A stretch of DNA of 64,000 bases from Bacteroidota bacterium (GTDB lineage Bacteria > Bacteroidota > Ignavibacteria > OLB7): contig JAFDZV010000026.1 of assembly GCA_018266795.1 (NCBI GenBank), forward strand, positions 22,941-86,940, written 5' to 3'. The notes under the pieces are model-generated. The model was given only the letters and a program-made list of their open reading frames with translations, had not been told where the DNA came from and searched no databases. Both the position numbers and the translations under genes were made by a program. Shown piece after piece: positions 17,408-25,568 of this stretch. Position 1 is the stretch's first letter. Each line of letters starts with the position of its first letter.

Positions 17408-19195
17408 ATGAAAACGCTACGCTACACACTTGCGTTGATTCGATACAACCCCGGACTCTTTCTGCTGAACTGTCTGGTCTGGGGACTGCATCATTCCCTG
17501 CCGGTACTCACCGGCCTGCTGACCCGTGAGGTATTCAACACGCTCTCGGGGAACGCAACCACGGGCATCAATGTCTGGACGCTGCTGGTGCTGATAGCGG
17601 CCGTTGCCGCCGCGCGCATCTCGATCATGGCCTACGGCGTTCGGCAGTGGAGCACATACTACTTCGAGGCGAGCGCCGTGCTGCGCCGCAACCTTCTGCG
17701 CTGGCTGGTGAGCGGCTATGGCTCGCGCGTTCTCGCGGACTCCCCCGGCGAGGCCGTGAGCCGCTTTCGCGACGACGTGGACGACGTTGTGCGCTACATC
17801 GAGAACTGGACGGACAGCGCAGGGCACATTCTTCTGATGCTGGTGGCGCTCGGTGTGATGTATGCAACCGCGCCGCTCATCACACTGGCAGTAATCGTGC
17901 CGCTCGTGGCCATTGCCGTGTTCACGCAGCGCGTCAGCGGACGGATTCGCAAGTATCGCCGTGCGATGCGTGAGGCAACAGGGCGCGTGACGGCCTTCAT
18001 CGGCGAGATCTTCGGCTCCGTTCAGGCGTTGAAGGTGGCCTCGGCGGAGCAGCATGTGGTTGCACAGTTCCGCCGCCTGAACGACGAGCGGCATCATGTG
18101 GCGCTGAAGGACAGCGTGCTTCGCGAGATCGTTCGTTCGCTGGATACCAGCATCGTGAACGTGAGCACCGGGGCGATTCTGATCATGCTCGCCTCCGCCG
18201 CCCAGCACGGCGCATTCTCCGTGGGCGACTTCGCTCTGTTCATCTTCTTCCTGAACAGGATCACTCGCAGCCTGTCGCTGATCGGCGACCTGCTTGCTTC
18301 GCACAGACGTTCCGGCGTCTCGTACGAGCGAATGACGGCAATGATGGCGAACGCTCCGTCCGGCTCGATCGTCGCTTCGGACCCTATGCCGCTGAGCGTG
18401 AAGGGACTTCAACCGTTCGAGATCGAAGCGGACCGTCCGCCGTATGTTGAGCGGTTGCGAACGCTCGAGGTGAGGGATCTGATCTACCTCCACCCCACAA
18501 CCGGACGCGGTATCGCCAACGTCACGTTCAGCGTGGCGCGCGGCGAGTTCGTGGTGATCACCGGACGGATCGGTGCAGGGAAGACAACACTGCTCCGAAC
18601 GCTGCTCGGGCTTCTGCCCAGGCAGTCCGGGGAGATTTTGTGGAACGACCGGCCGGTGCACGATCCAGCATCGTTCCTTCGCCCGCCGCATGCGGCCTAC
18701 ACGCCGCAGGTGCCGCGCCTGTTCAGCGACACTCTGCGGAGCAATATCCTGCTGGGAGAGGAAGGCGGCGATGAGGCTCTGGCCGAGTCGGTACGACTTG
18801 CAGTGCTGCAGCCGGACGTGGACGATCTTGAACTGGGACTGGAGACCACGGTGGGTCCGCGCGGCGTGAAGCTTTCCGGCGGCCAGGTGCAGCGGGGCGC
18901 GGCGGCGCGCATGCTGATGCGGAGCGCGGACCTGATGATCTTCGACGATATCTCGAGCGCGCTGGATGTGGAGACGGAGCGGACGCTGTGGGAGGGATTG
19001 TTCGAGCAGCGCGAGGCAACCTGCATCGTGGCGTCGCACCGTCGCGCCGCATTGCAGCGCGCCGATCGCATCATCGTGCTGTTCGAAGGCGAGGTAGTGG
19101 CCGAGGGAAGGCTGGATGCATTGCTCCGCACCTGCGTCGAGATGCGAATGTTGTGGAATACATCTCATGAAGAGGAGTTGCCGACGATCGCCTAG
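17408..19195 (+). CDS. ABC exporter half-transporter B (heterodimer)
   Basis: A 595-residue half-transporter, partner of 15519-17261. The membrane domain covers about residues 1-310, with hydrophobic segments such as LLVLIAAVAAARISIMAYG. The nucleotide-binding domain has Walker A GRIGAGKT (386-393), a canonical signature LSGGQ (489-493) and a Walker B in which the catalytic Glu is replaced by Asp (IFDD, D514). The H-loop ASHRR is kept. Together with the Glu-intact but signature-degenerate partner, this gives one consensus and one degenerate ATP site, as in TM287/288, BmrCD and TAP. An extra stretch of about 40 residues lies between the membrane and ATPase domains. Confidence 0.88.
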   Translation: MKTLRYTLALIRYNPGLFLLNCLVWGLHHSLPVLTGLLTREVFNTLSGNATTGINVWTLLVLIAAVAAARISIMAYGVRQWSTYYFEASAVLRRNLLRWLVSGYGSRVLADSPGEAVSRFRDDVDDVVRYIENWTDSAGHILLMLVALGVMYATAPLITLAVIVPLVAIAVFTQRVSGRIRKYRRAMREATGRVTAFIGEIFGSVQALKVASAEQHVVAQFRRLNDERHHVALKDSVLREIVRSLDTSIVNVSTGAILIMLASAAQHGAFSVGDFALFIFFLNRITRSLSLIGDLLASHRRSGVSYERMTAMMANAPSGSIVASDPMPLSVKGLQPFEIEADRPPYVERLRTLEVRDLIYLHPTTGRGIANVTFSVARGEFVVITGRIGAGKTTLLRTLLGLLPRQSGEILWNDRPVHDPASFLRPPHAAYTPQVPRLFSDTLRSNILLGEEGGDEALAESVRLAVLQPDVDDLELGLETTVGPRGVKLSGGQVQRGAAARMLMRSADLMIFDDISSALDVETERTLWEGLFEQREATCIVASHRRAALQRADRIIVLFEGEVVAEGRLDALLRTCVEMRMLWNTSHEEELPTIA

Positions 19196-19293
19196 CAGCC
19201 GGTTGAATTACTGGGTTGCCACAGGCCGTCCGGCAACAGCGGGATGCAAGGCGGGCCGAACGGAACCGGACGAGGCGCCCTGCCGGACGTCGT

Positions 19294-19325
19294 CGTGAGC
19301 GGACGTCGCCGTGAGCGGACGTGAA
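19294..19325. repeat. 16-bp imperfect tandem duplication
   Basis: CGTGAGCGGACGTCGC is followed directly by CGTGAGCGGACGTGAA; the first 13 bases are identical. Confidence 0.8.
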
Positions 19326-19404
19326 GGCCAACGAAACAGATGACGTTGTTGAGGGGCCTGCCAAGCCCGGTGATACAGAGCTTCTGAGGTGCGGTAGTAA
19401 AGGG

Positions 19405-19438
19405 ACGGGTCTGAATCGGCAATTCGATTCAGACCCGT
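19405..19438. terminator. 14-bp perfect hairpin downstream of exporter operon
   Basis: ACGGGTCTGAATCG pairs perfectly with CGATTCAGACCCGT across a 6-base loop. No T-tract follows on the plus strand. It sits 210 bases after the exporter operon and could end that transcript or act as a structured processing site. Confidence 0.5.
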
Positions 19439-19873
19439 ATCCCATCGCCTCTATGATTTCCAGACCATACACGTTCGCAGTTACGAGGGGGCACCGCCTT
19501 CGTAGCAGTATCCACGCAACGTATACTATCAGACCTCGGGGATGTTGGAGATGGAGGTGGCATTACATCGCATATCGGAATAACCACCGGCTCCGTACGA
19601 CAAGTAACGAACTTCCCCGTGAATGAGTTAGGGCAAAATGTACTTCGGGAAGAACAGATTCGATTTGCGCCGGAAAAAGCACGCGGCACAGCCATCAACA
19701 ATGATGGCCCAGACCGAACCGGAGGCCCCGTCCACAAGATTGCAGCGCCGCGCCCAGCGCCGGACAAGCCGTTCCCGGCAGGACTGCGCCCATCCACAAG
19801 ATTCGCCGGGCACGAGGTCCGCTTGGGGCCGGCTCGCGTGAAGCGCTCCGTGAAGCCATGCCGCAAATGCGAA

Positions 19874-19903
19874 GCGGGCACGCGTGTTGCCACGCGTGCC
19901 CGC
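19874..19903 (-). terminator. Terminator of Cys-rich gene pair
   Basis: A perfect 13-bp stem, GCGGGCACGCGTG / CACGCGTGCCCGC, has a 4-base loop and lies 24 bases beyond the stop of the minus-strand Cys-rich gene. On the minus strand it is followed by TTCGCATTTG. Confidence 0.65.
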
Positions 19904-19927
19904 CGGTTCGATTAATTCTGTGGACGT

Positions 19928-20140
19928 CTACTTGCTGCCGCAGCAACCGTTTCCACAGCTGTTGCAGGCACAGCCGGCATCACAGGTGCAGGCACCCTTG
20001 ACGCCGCCGCAGACGCAGGCACAGCCTGCCTTGCTGCAGCATGCGGCCGGGCATGTCGCGTTGTTCGAGGAGCCGAACGCCGACATCGAAACGATGACTG
20101 CAGTGGCAGTCACCGCGAGGGCTCCAATCAGCTTCTTCAT
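19928..20140 (-). CDS. Small exported Cys-rich protein (metallothionein-like)
   Basis: A 70-residue protein. The first ~25 residues (MKKLIGALAVTATAVIVSMSAFG) form a signal peptide. The mature part of about 45 residues holds 13 cysteines, mostly as CC, CxC and CxxC pairs (ATCPAACC, GCACVCGG, CTCDAGCACNSC, GNGCC). Such density suggests thiolate metal binding outside the cytoplasm, unlike classical cytoplasmic metallothioneins. The start is set by the signal peptide and an AGGA element eight bases before it. It lies 49 bases after the second Cys-rich gene on the same strand and ends in a strong hairpin, so the two form a small operon. Metal binding is inferred from composition only. Confidence 0.75.
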   Translation of the reverse strand: MKKLIGALAVTATAVIVSMSAFGSSNNATCPAACCSKAGCACVCGGVKGACTCDAGCACNSCGNGCCGSK

Positions 20141-20189
20141 CTGTCTATTCCTTGATTGAACGTTGCTCGTTAGGTTGATCAACCTGCCG

Positions 20190-20585
20190 TCACGATCGTG
20201 ACAGGCCATCGGGGCAAGCCCCGTTGTTGGCTTCGAGCAATGTCCGCGGAGGATGAAACGGCGCCCTCCCCGGAAGCACGATGATCGATTCGGCACGATC
20301 GGCCACCCTGTCGACAGAATGCGCAATCGCCCCGGATCCGTCCAGAGCGCTTACAAAGAACGTGAACATGGTAAGGCAGCAGCAATCACCGCAATCGTTA
20401 CAGCAACTCCCGCTCTTCTGCTTCCCCGGTTCCGAGTGGCGAGGTGCGCAGCAGCTCTTTCGTTGAATACTCGCTCCCTGCACCGTGAGCGGGCAGCTGG
20501 CCTGCATGCGTGCGGCCGAGAGCTGCGGCATCGCCAGCACCAGGAGTACGAGGAAGAAAGCGATATGCCGTTGCATGCGAATCAT
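20190..20585 (-). CDS. Exported Cys-rich protein, second of pair
   Basis: A 131-residue protein (MIRMQRHIAFF; a start three codons further in is possible). A hydrophobic signal, IAFFLVLLVLAMPQLSAA, is followed by a Cys-rich patch: SCCAPRHS, then SCCNDCGDCCCLTMFTFF. The second half is ordinary, ending ACPDGLSRS. Ten cysteines lie within about 40 residues around a KQKS linker. Proteins of this look are often found beside metal-efflux genes in Bacteroidota, but none is present here. I do not recognise a named family. With its neighbour it may form a periplasmic metal-buffering pair. Confidence 0.65.
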   Translation of the reverse strand: MIRMQRHIAFFLVLLVLAMPQLSAARMQASCPLTVQGASIQRKSCCAPRHSEPGKQKSGSCCNDCGDCCCLTMFTFFVSALDGSGAIAHSVDRVADRAESIIVLPGRAPFHPPRTLLEANNGACPDGLSRS

Positions 20586-20687
20586 TCGGCTGGAAGTTAG
20601 CCTTCCTCCGTGAGAATTCCATAGCATCGGCCTCGCGCCGTTGCCCGCACGCCGGACACCGGCGCGAGGCCGGCGGTGGCGAACGGT

Positions 20688-21251
20688 TCACCACCTGGCG
20701 GCCGCTAGCGCCCCGCCGAACGCGATGTAGGAGCTCACCATGGCCTGAAGCCGGCCGGCCAGCGCCTGGTCATTGAGCGAACCATCGTCCGCAAATGCGT
20801 TCTGCGCGGCAGCCAGTGCGAACATGTCCGGATGCAGCGCCACGCCGCAGCCCTCCAGCGGCACCCGCAGTTGCCACAGTCCGCGGATGCCCCCCACCAT
20901 CGACGTGGAGGCCGCCATGAGCAGCCCCGTCTTGCGCTGCAGCGGAATGGGGCGCATCCTGGAGACCCAGTCGATCGCGTTCTTCAGGGTGCCGGCCATC
21001 GAGAAGTTGTATTCGGGTGACGAGATGATGATCCCGTCCGCCGCCTTGATCCTCTCCGCAAGCGCCAAGGCTCCGGATGGGAAGCCCTGGTTCTCCTGCA
21101 TATCGCCGTCGTAGATCGGCATGGCGAACTCCGCGAAGTCCGCATGGTCAACCTCGGCACCTGCCTCGCGAGCGATATCGATTGCGAGGCGCAGCAGCTT
21201 CTTGTTCAATGACTCGCGCCGCAGCGAAGCGGCAAATGCAAGAATCTTCAT
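20688..21251 (-). CDS. NADPH-dependent FMN reductase
   Basis: A 187-residue flavodoxin-fold reductase of the ArsH/ChrR/YieF group, which passes electrons from NAD(P)H through FMN to quinones, chromate or azo compounds. The FMN phosphate loop is SLRRESLNKKL (9-19). The typical SSPEYNFSMAGTLKNAIDW segment binds the isoalloxazine ring. The length is normal. It follows the Cys-rich genes on the same strand after about 100 bases, and the pirin gene lies upstream. A redox-stress role is likely; the exact substrate is not. Confidence 0.9.
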   Translation of the reverse strand: MKILAFAASLRRESLNKKLLRLAIDIAREAGAEVDHADFAEFAMPIYDGDMQENQGFPSGALALAERIKAADGIIISSPEYNFSMAGTLKNAIDWVSRMRPIPLQRKTGLLMAASTSMVGGIRGLWQLRVPLEGCGVALHPDMFALAAAQNAFADDGSLNDQALAGRLQAMVSSYIAFGGALAAARW

Positions 21252-21334
21252 CCTTCGGGCTCCTGGTCACGTTTCGTTGATCGTTGATTCGCGACGCTTG
21301 GTACGGGCCGGCACAACGCCTCAACGCCGGCGCA

Positions 21335-22033
21335 TCAGTTCAGATCGAACAGAAGCACCTCGGCCGGTTCGGTTGCCGCGATTGCGAGCGCAGACTCTCC
21401 CGAGACGGCGGCACCATCGCCTGCGCTCATCAACCCGCCATTCAAGGTAACCTTCCCGCCGGCAACCTGAACCCATGCATGGCGATCGGGATGCAACAAA
21501 TGCTCAACGCGTTCGCCCGGCTCCAGAAGCGTTGCGTAGAGATCCACATCCTGATTGATCGATACCGAACCGTCGCGGCCGTCGCGCGAGGCAATCAGCC
21601 GAAGCACTCCGCGCTTCTCGTCGGCCGTGAAGGCCTTCTGCTCGTATCCGGGCTTCAAGCCGGCCTGCTCCGGCAGCAGCCAGATCTGGAGCAGATGCAC
21701 GCGATCGGTCTTCGAATGATTGTATTCACTGTGCGTTACGCCGGTCCCCGCGCTCATGCGCTGCACGTCACCGGGTACCATCACCGAGCCGTTCCCCATG
21801 CTGTCGCGATGCTCCAGCGCCCCTTCGAGCACATAGGTGATGATCTCCATGTCGCGATGCGGATGCGTTCCGAACCCGTTCCCCCCCAGCACATAGTCCT
21901 CGTTGATCACACGGAGATCGCGAAAGCCCATGTGCGCAGGATCGTAGTAGCTGGCGAACGAAAATGTATGATAGGTATTCAGCCATCCATGATCGAAGTG
22001 GCCGCGTCGACTGGCAGGACGAAGAGTAATCAT
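21335..22033 (-). CDS. Pirin family protein
   Basis: A 232-residue bicupin of the pirin (YhhW-like) family. The N-terminal cupin has the metal ligands in FGTHPHRDMEIITYVLEG (H-x-H, then E) and HSEYNHS later (TGVTHSEYNHSK). Members show quercetin dioxygenase activity or regulate metabolic enzymes. The start is at MITLRPASRRG; frame sequence upstream is non-coding. The FMN reductase lies 83 bases downstream and the VOC protein 87 bases upstream, all on the minus strand, suggesting a small oxidative-metabolism cluster. Confidence 0.92.
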   Translation of the reverse strand: MITLRPASRRGHFDHGWLNTYHTFSFASYYDPAHMGFRDLRVINEDYVLGGNGFGTHPHRDMEIITYVLEGALEHRDSMGNGSVMVPGDVQRMSAGTGVTHSEYNHSKTDRVHLLQIWLLPEQAGLKPGYEQKAFTADEKRGVLRLIASRDGRDGSVSINQDVDLYATLLEPGERVEHLLHPDRHAWVQVAGGKVTLNGGLMSAGDGAAVSGESALAIAATEPAEVLLFDLN

Positions 22034-22120
22034 TGGCGTGTCCTCGTTATGTCGTTGGAAGAACATCGTTGCTCGATCACGTGCCCCCTGCGGGCGGCAC
22101 GCCATGGTGCGCTTGCGGGC

Positions 22121-22561
22121 TCAGCCGGGAATGGCATAGGGGCGGTCGCCGGCGAACGCATCGGCCTCGCCGGCCCACTCATCGCGCGGGATATCCACAC
22201 CGAACTCCACCAGGTTGCCGTCGGGATCGCGAACGTAGAAGGAACGCATCACACCGTGATCCGCCGTCCCGCGCAGATCGGCGCCGGCGTCGCGCAGCCG
22301 ATGGTAGATCTCCGCCAGCGCAGCCTCGTCGCTCACGTCGAAACAGAAATGGAACAGCCCCACCTGGCGCCGCGACGGAACGGCCGCATCGGGCCCGACT
22401 TCGAGCAGCGCAAGATCGTGATGATGCGCCCCGGCGGAATAGAATCTCATCCCCGCCCTGGCTCCCACCAGTTCCAGCCCCACGAGCTCGCGATAGAACC
22501 GGTCCGCGACCGCAAGATCCCGAACCTTCAGTACCAGATGATTGATGCCCTGTAGCGCCAT
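22121..22561 (-). CDS. VOC-superfamily (glyoxalase/dioxygenase-like) protein
   Basis: A 146-residue vicinal-oxygen-chelate protein with two beta-alpha-beta-beta-beta units. Likely metal ligands are His in INHLVLKV (residue 8), His in LFHFCFDV and Glu in GNLVEFGVD, the usual H-H-E triad. It may be a catechol-type dioxygenase, glyoxalase or thiol transferase; the family alone does not decide. The start MALQGINHL is preceded by an excellent AAGGAGG ribosome binding site. A perfect 20-bp palindrome lies just upstream (22615-22634). Confidence 0.88.
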   Translation of the reverse strand: MALQGINHLVLKVRDLAVADRFYRELVGLELVGARAGMRFYSAGAHHHDLALLEVGPDAAVPSRRQVGLFHFCFDVSDEAALAEIYHRLRDAGADLRGTADHGVMRSFYVRDPDGNLVEFGVDIPRDEWAGEADAFAGDRPYAIPG

Positions 22562-22983
22562 CCCCTGCCTCCTTCTTTGACAATCGTGAATCGAGTGCAA
22601 TATACAACCAAACAATATTTGTCGCAACAAATATATCCGGCGCGATAGTTCCCCGGTGGCGCCGGATGCATACGAGATGGTCACTCTCACTACTGACCTG
22701 TAGCTACTAGATGATCAGTCCCCTCTGATCGGGACTCCAGCTTCGTAATGATCACCAACTAACGAACGCGGCCCTCCCTCTCACTCGCCACGATCTTGCA
22801 GGCCCGAGTGAATCGTCTATATTCGCTACGACCTTCACAATGTATGTGGCCCTCTCATACTTGCGTAGTATACGACTGCGCTCGACGACTGAATAGTGAT
22901 CCAACGGTCTATTGCAGCCTCCACCAAGAGCTGCCTTCCTATACATAAACATCCATTAGTTCACTTCACCGGGAGAGTTCGAA
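22562..22983. other. Divergent intergenic region
   Basis: 422 bases between the VOC gene (minus) and the PA14 lipoprotein gene (plus). It is distinctly AT-richer than the surroundings and carries the palindrome at 22615-22634. No gene is seen. Confidence 0.5.
22615..22634. promoter_or_regulatory. 20-bp palindromic operator candidate
   Basis: ATATTTGT-CGCA-ACAAATAT is a perfect 8-bp inverted repeat with a 4-base centre, 54 bases before the VOC gene start and in the most AT-rich part of its promoter region. This is the size and symmetry of a MarR-, TetR- or Fur-class binding site. Confidence 0.55.
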
Positions 22984-23571
22984 ATGAATCCACTTAGAAC
23001 CATTGTCGAAGTTTTGATCGTCAGCGCCGTGGCAATTGCGGTACCATCGTGCCGGAGCAGATCGAACGAATCGAGCAACCAGAAATCCGAAGAACAAACC
23101 AGCCAGAACGTTCCGCCCCCCAACATTCCTCATGCCCCGAGAACTATTCAGCGCGAGACCGTTTGGAATGCCACGTGGTTTACACTCAGTGGGGACATGA
23201 AGCGGGGTGGAAACGTAGGAACGGAATCATTCCCCTCTACCTTCGATTTTGAATGGGGTGAGGGTCCGGTTCATGACAGCTACAGTGACTACATCGGTTT
23301 CAGCGCGGATGCTGTTGTGTACGCCCCACGAAGTGGTCTCTTCGAGTTCACAGTCGGCTCGGACGATGGTATGAAACTAACTGTGGACAACAATCTGGCC
23401 ATCGACAACCAATGGGATGGTGGCGGCAGCCGTACAACCAAGACGTGCAAGGTTCAGCTTTCCAAGGGAATACACTATCTGAATCTTCTGTACTACGATC
23501 GAAGCGGCGGTGCCTCCGCAAGTTTCGACTGCGATCATGAACTGCTGACATGGACGGAGACCTCCGAGTGA
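22984..23571 (+). CDS. PA14-domain lipoprotein
   Basis: A 195-residue lipoprotein. The signal ends at the lipobox AVPSC (Cys23), followed by a polar linker rich in Ser, Gln and Glu. The rest is a PA14-like beta-barrel, a fold that commonly binds carbohydrate at the cell surface: GLFEFTVGSDDGMKLTVDN is the core strand pair with the DD motif, then GGSRTTK and HYLNLLYYDRSGGASASF. The gene is AT-richer than its neighbours and isolated by intergenic DNA on both sides, so recent acquisition is possible. The ligand is unknown. Confidence 0.75.
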   Translation: MNPLRTIVEVLIVSAVAIAVPSCRSRSNESSNQKSEEQTSQNVPPPNIPHAPRTIQRETVWNATWFTLSGDMKRGGNVGTESFPSTFDFEWGEGPVHDSYSDYIGFSADAVVYAPRSGLFEFTVGSDDGMKLTVDNNLAIDNQWDGGGSRTTKTCKVQLSKGIHYLNLLYYDRSGGASASFDCDHELLTWTETSE

Positions 23572-23887
23572 GTTTCGATCCGTGTCCAAACTCTATGAAG
23601 CCCGATATGCAAACCTATTGAGAAGCTCCTGAACATCTCAAGCTTGTAGCGGCGCTGGAATAGGCCTCAATCCTGAGCATCTGAGGTTTGCGGCTTTAGA
23701 TATCAATGCGTTTCTCAGTAATCATTGAACGAACCCGAGGCGTGGGAGCGAGCGGCCCTGTGGCGTGTGAAATTCGCGAACGCATAGTATCGTAGCCCGT
23801 GCATGCGTTCGCGACTTCGCGCGTCCACAATCTGCCGAGACGACATGGCGACGAAGAACTTGTTCGTTTTTATCCATGTAGGCTCCT
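23572..23887. other. Intergenic gap, no gene seen
   Basis: 316 AT-richer bases between the PA14 lipoprotein and the convergent hydroxylase gene. I see no strong terminator or repeat. Confidence 0.5.
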
Positions 23888-24733
23888 TCAATACCCAGCC
23901 ACCAATGTTGCCGCAATCAACAGGAGCACGAAGAACACGGCGGAGCGCTTCCACGCGAGCGAGAGTGGAAACAACTGCTGGCCGAGGAAGGTGGAGGGGA
24001 AGCTCTCGATCCCATCGAAGCCCAGGCGTTCCGGAGCCTGCAGTTCGTCCGCCCCCGGCAGGTATGCCGTGCGGAAGATCCAGTCCCACAGGCTGAGCCC
24101 GATGCCGAAGTTGACGTTGTGCGAGCCGGCTCCATCGCGATCGTGATGCCAGATATGCATCGCCGGCGAGTTGAACAGGTACTTCAGCGGACCGATATCC
24201 ACCTTCAGGTTCGCATGATTGAAGTGCCCGATGAACGTGTTGAACACCGTCACGGCCACCACGATCGATTCATCGGCGCCGAGGAGCATCAACGGCAGGA
24301 ACTTGATCAGCTCGTAAACCACCACCTCGCCCCAGTGATAACGCATGTTCCCGATCCAGTCCATCGTGGTGATGGAGTGGTGCACGCGATGGATGGACCA
24401 CAGAAACCCGACGCGATGAAGCAGGTTGTGCGTGCACCACATCAGGAAATCCTGCACCAGAAAGAAGAGGAGGAACTGAAGGATGAACGGCAGGCCGTTC
24501 AACAGATTTGCACCGAGCAGCCCTCCCACTCCCAGGGAGCGAAGCACGCCGATGAACCACGCGTAGGCCAGCCCCTTGACGAGGCTGTAGCCGAGGTAGT
24601 AGAAGGCGTATCCGTTGAACGCCCAGTGAACGATGTCCGTGATGATGCCGCGGCGGATCTGCGTCTGGTTCGGGCGGCGCGGCCACAGCCATTCCAGAAG
24701 GACGAACAGTATGGAAATGATCAGGTATGGCAT
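23888..24733 (-). CDS. Sterol desaturase / fatty acid hydroxylase family protein
   Basis: A 281-residue integral membrane di-iron enzyme of the fatty acid hydroxylase superfamily. Its histidine clusters are complete: HNLLH, HRVHH, HFNH and HIWHHD, which coordinate the di-iron site on the cytoplasmic face between hydrophobic segments such as FILQFLLFFLVQDFLMW. Bacterial members hydroxylate or desaturate lipids, carotenoids or hopanoid-like chains; the substrate here is unknown. The methyltransferase gene lies 20 bases upstream on the same strand, so the two are probably co-transcribed. Confidence 0.9.
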   Translation of the reverse strand: MPYLIISILFVLLEWLWPRRPNQTQIRRGIITDIVHWAFNGYAFYYLGYSLVKGLAYAWFIGVLRSLGVGGLLGANLLNGLPFILQFLLFFLVQDFLMWCTHNLLHRVGFLWSIHRVHHSITTMDWIGNMRYHWGEVVVYELIKFLPLMLLGADESIVVAVTVFNTFIGHFNHANLKVDIGPLKYLFNSPAMHIWHHDRDGAGSHNVNFGIGLSLWDWIFRTAYLPGADELQAPERLGFDGIESFPSTFLGQQLFPLSLAWKRSAVFFVLLLIAATLVAGY

Positions 24734-24753
24734 CGGTTCAACTTCGCATGCAA

Positions 24754-25530
24754 TCAGCGGCCGGGCTTCCGCAGATGAAAGGCCACGGAGTTCGGCATCA
24801 TTCGCAGACGGTTCAATGTCTGCGGATCGATCTCCGCGCCCGGCACCGGTTCAACCGTGGGCTCGCAGAACTCCACGATCTCGAATCCGGTGCCGGTGAA
24901 TGCCCGCCAGTACTCCGAGAGCGGGCGGTGATAACAGATGAACGGTGACGTGAAGTGCCCCCACTCCTCACGATACTCGTACTCGTCGAAATACGGCCGC
25001 CCCCAGCGAAACACGGCGCGCCCGTCCGGAAGCCGGGAGAAGCCGTTGTCCGGCGGGGAAAAGCAGGGATGGCTGAAGATGAGAACTGCACTGCCGTTCG
25101 GGCGCAGCACGCGGTGGAACTCCCGGACGGCGCCTCGCATGTCCGGCAGATCCATCAGCACGTAGTTCGAGACAACACGATCAATCGATGCGTCGCCGAT
25201 CCCGTTCAGTGCCGCGCAGTCGGCAACGCGTACGTCGGCATCGGCTCCGCGCGCGGCCGCATCGCGGCGCGCAACGGCGGCCATGCCGGCCGAGACATCC
25301 ACGCCGACGGCACGGGCGCCCTTCTCCATCAGCTTCAGCAGCAGATAGCCGGTGCCGCAACCGGCATCCAGCACGTCGAGACCGGCCACATCCCCAAGCA
25401 TGCGCCAGAGCACGGGATCGGAGTTGAGACGGCGGTTCGCGTCACCCTCCGCGCCAACCTGGCGATGCCATTCCTCCGCCTTTGCATCCCACGATGCGCT
25501 CAGTTGTTCCAACTCCGTATCCATGTTCAT
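24754..25530 (-). CDS. Class I SAM-dependent methyltransferase
   Basis: A 258-residue Rossmann-fold methyltransferase. Motif I is VLDAGCGTGYLLLKL, followed by the ribose-binding acidic end GVDVS and motif post-II DVRVADCAAL. After LIFSHPCFSP comes a long C-terminal cap (WGRPYFDEYEYREEWG) seen in small-molecule methyltransferases of the UbiE/BioC kind. The substrate is not evident. It is transcribed with the downstream fatty acid hydroxylase-type gene, so a lipid or quinone-like acceptor is a fair guess. The start MNMDTELEQ could be two codons later. Confidence 0.85.
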   Translation of the reverse strand: MNMDTELEQLSASWDAKAEEWHRQVGAEGDANRRLNSDPVLWRMLGDVAGLDVLDAGCGTGYLLLKLMEKGARAVGVDVSAGMAAVARRDAAARGADADVRVADCAALNGIGDASIDRVVSNYVLMDLPDMRGAVREFHRVLRPNGSAVLIFSHPCFSPPDNGFSRLPDGRAVFRWGRPYFDEYEYREEWGHFTSPFICYHRPLSEYWRAFTGTGFEIVEFCEPTVEPVPGAEIDPQTLNRLRMMPNSVAFHLRKPGR

Positions 25531-25568
25531 TCAGTGTGCGGTTCGTTGGCCGTAGATCACGAGTATCG

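Larger units (their letters stand above)
19196..19927. other. Intergenic region with strong hairpins
   Basis: About 730 bases without a convincing gene separate the plus-strand exporter operon from the minus-strand Cys-rich genes. It contains a 16-bp tandem duplication (19294-19325) and two strong hairpins, listed separately. Open frames here lack any family resemblance. Confidence 0.5.

Noticed and set aside
19429-19893. Minus-strand open frame before the Cys-rich pair
   Set aside because: It contains a strong hairpin and low-complexity Pro/Gly/Arg sequence; no family resemblance and no ribosome binding site.
22685-22700. CACTACTGACC near the VOC gene as another heptad array
   Set aside because: Only one or two units with no phase; chance or a remnant.
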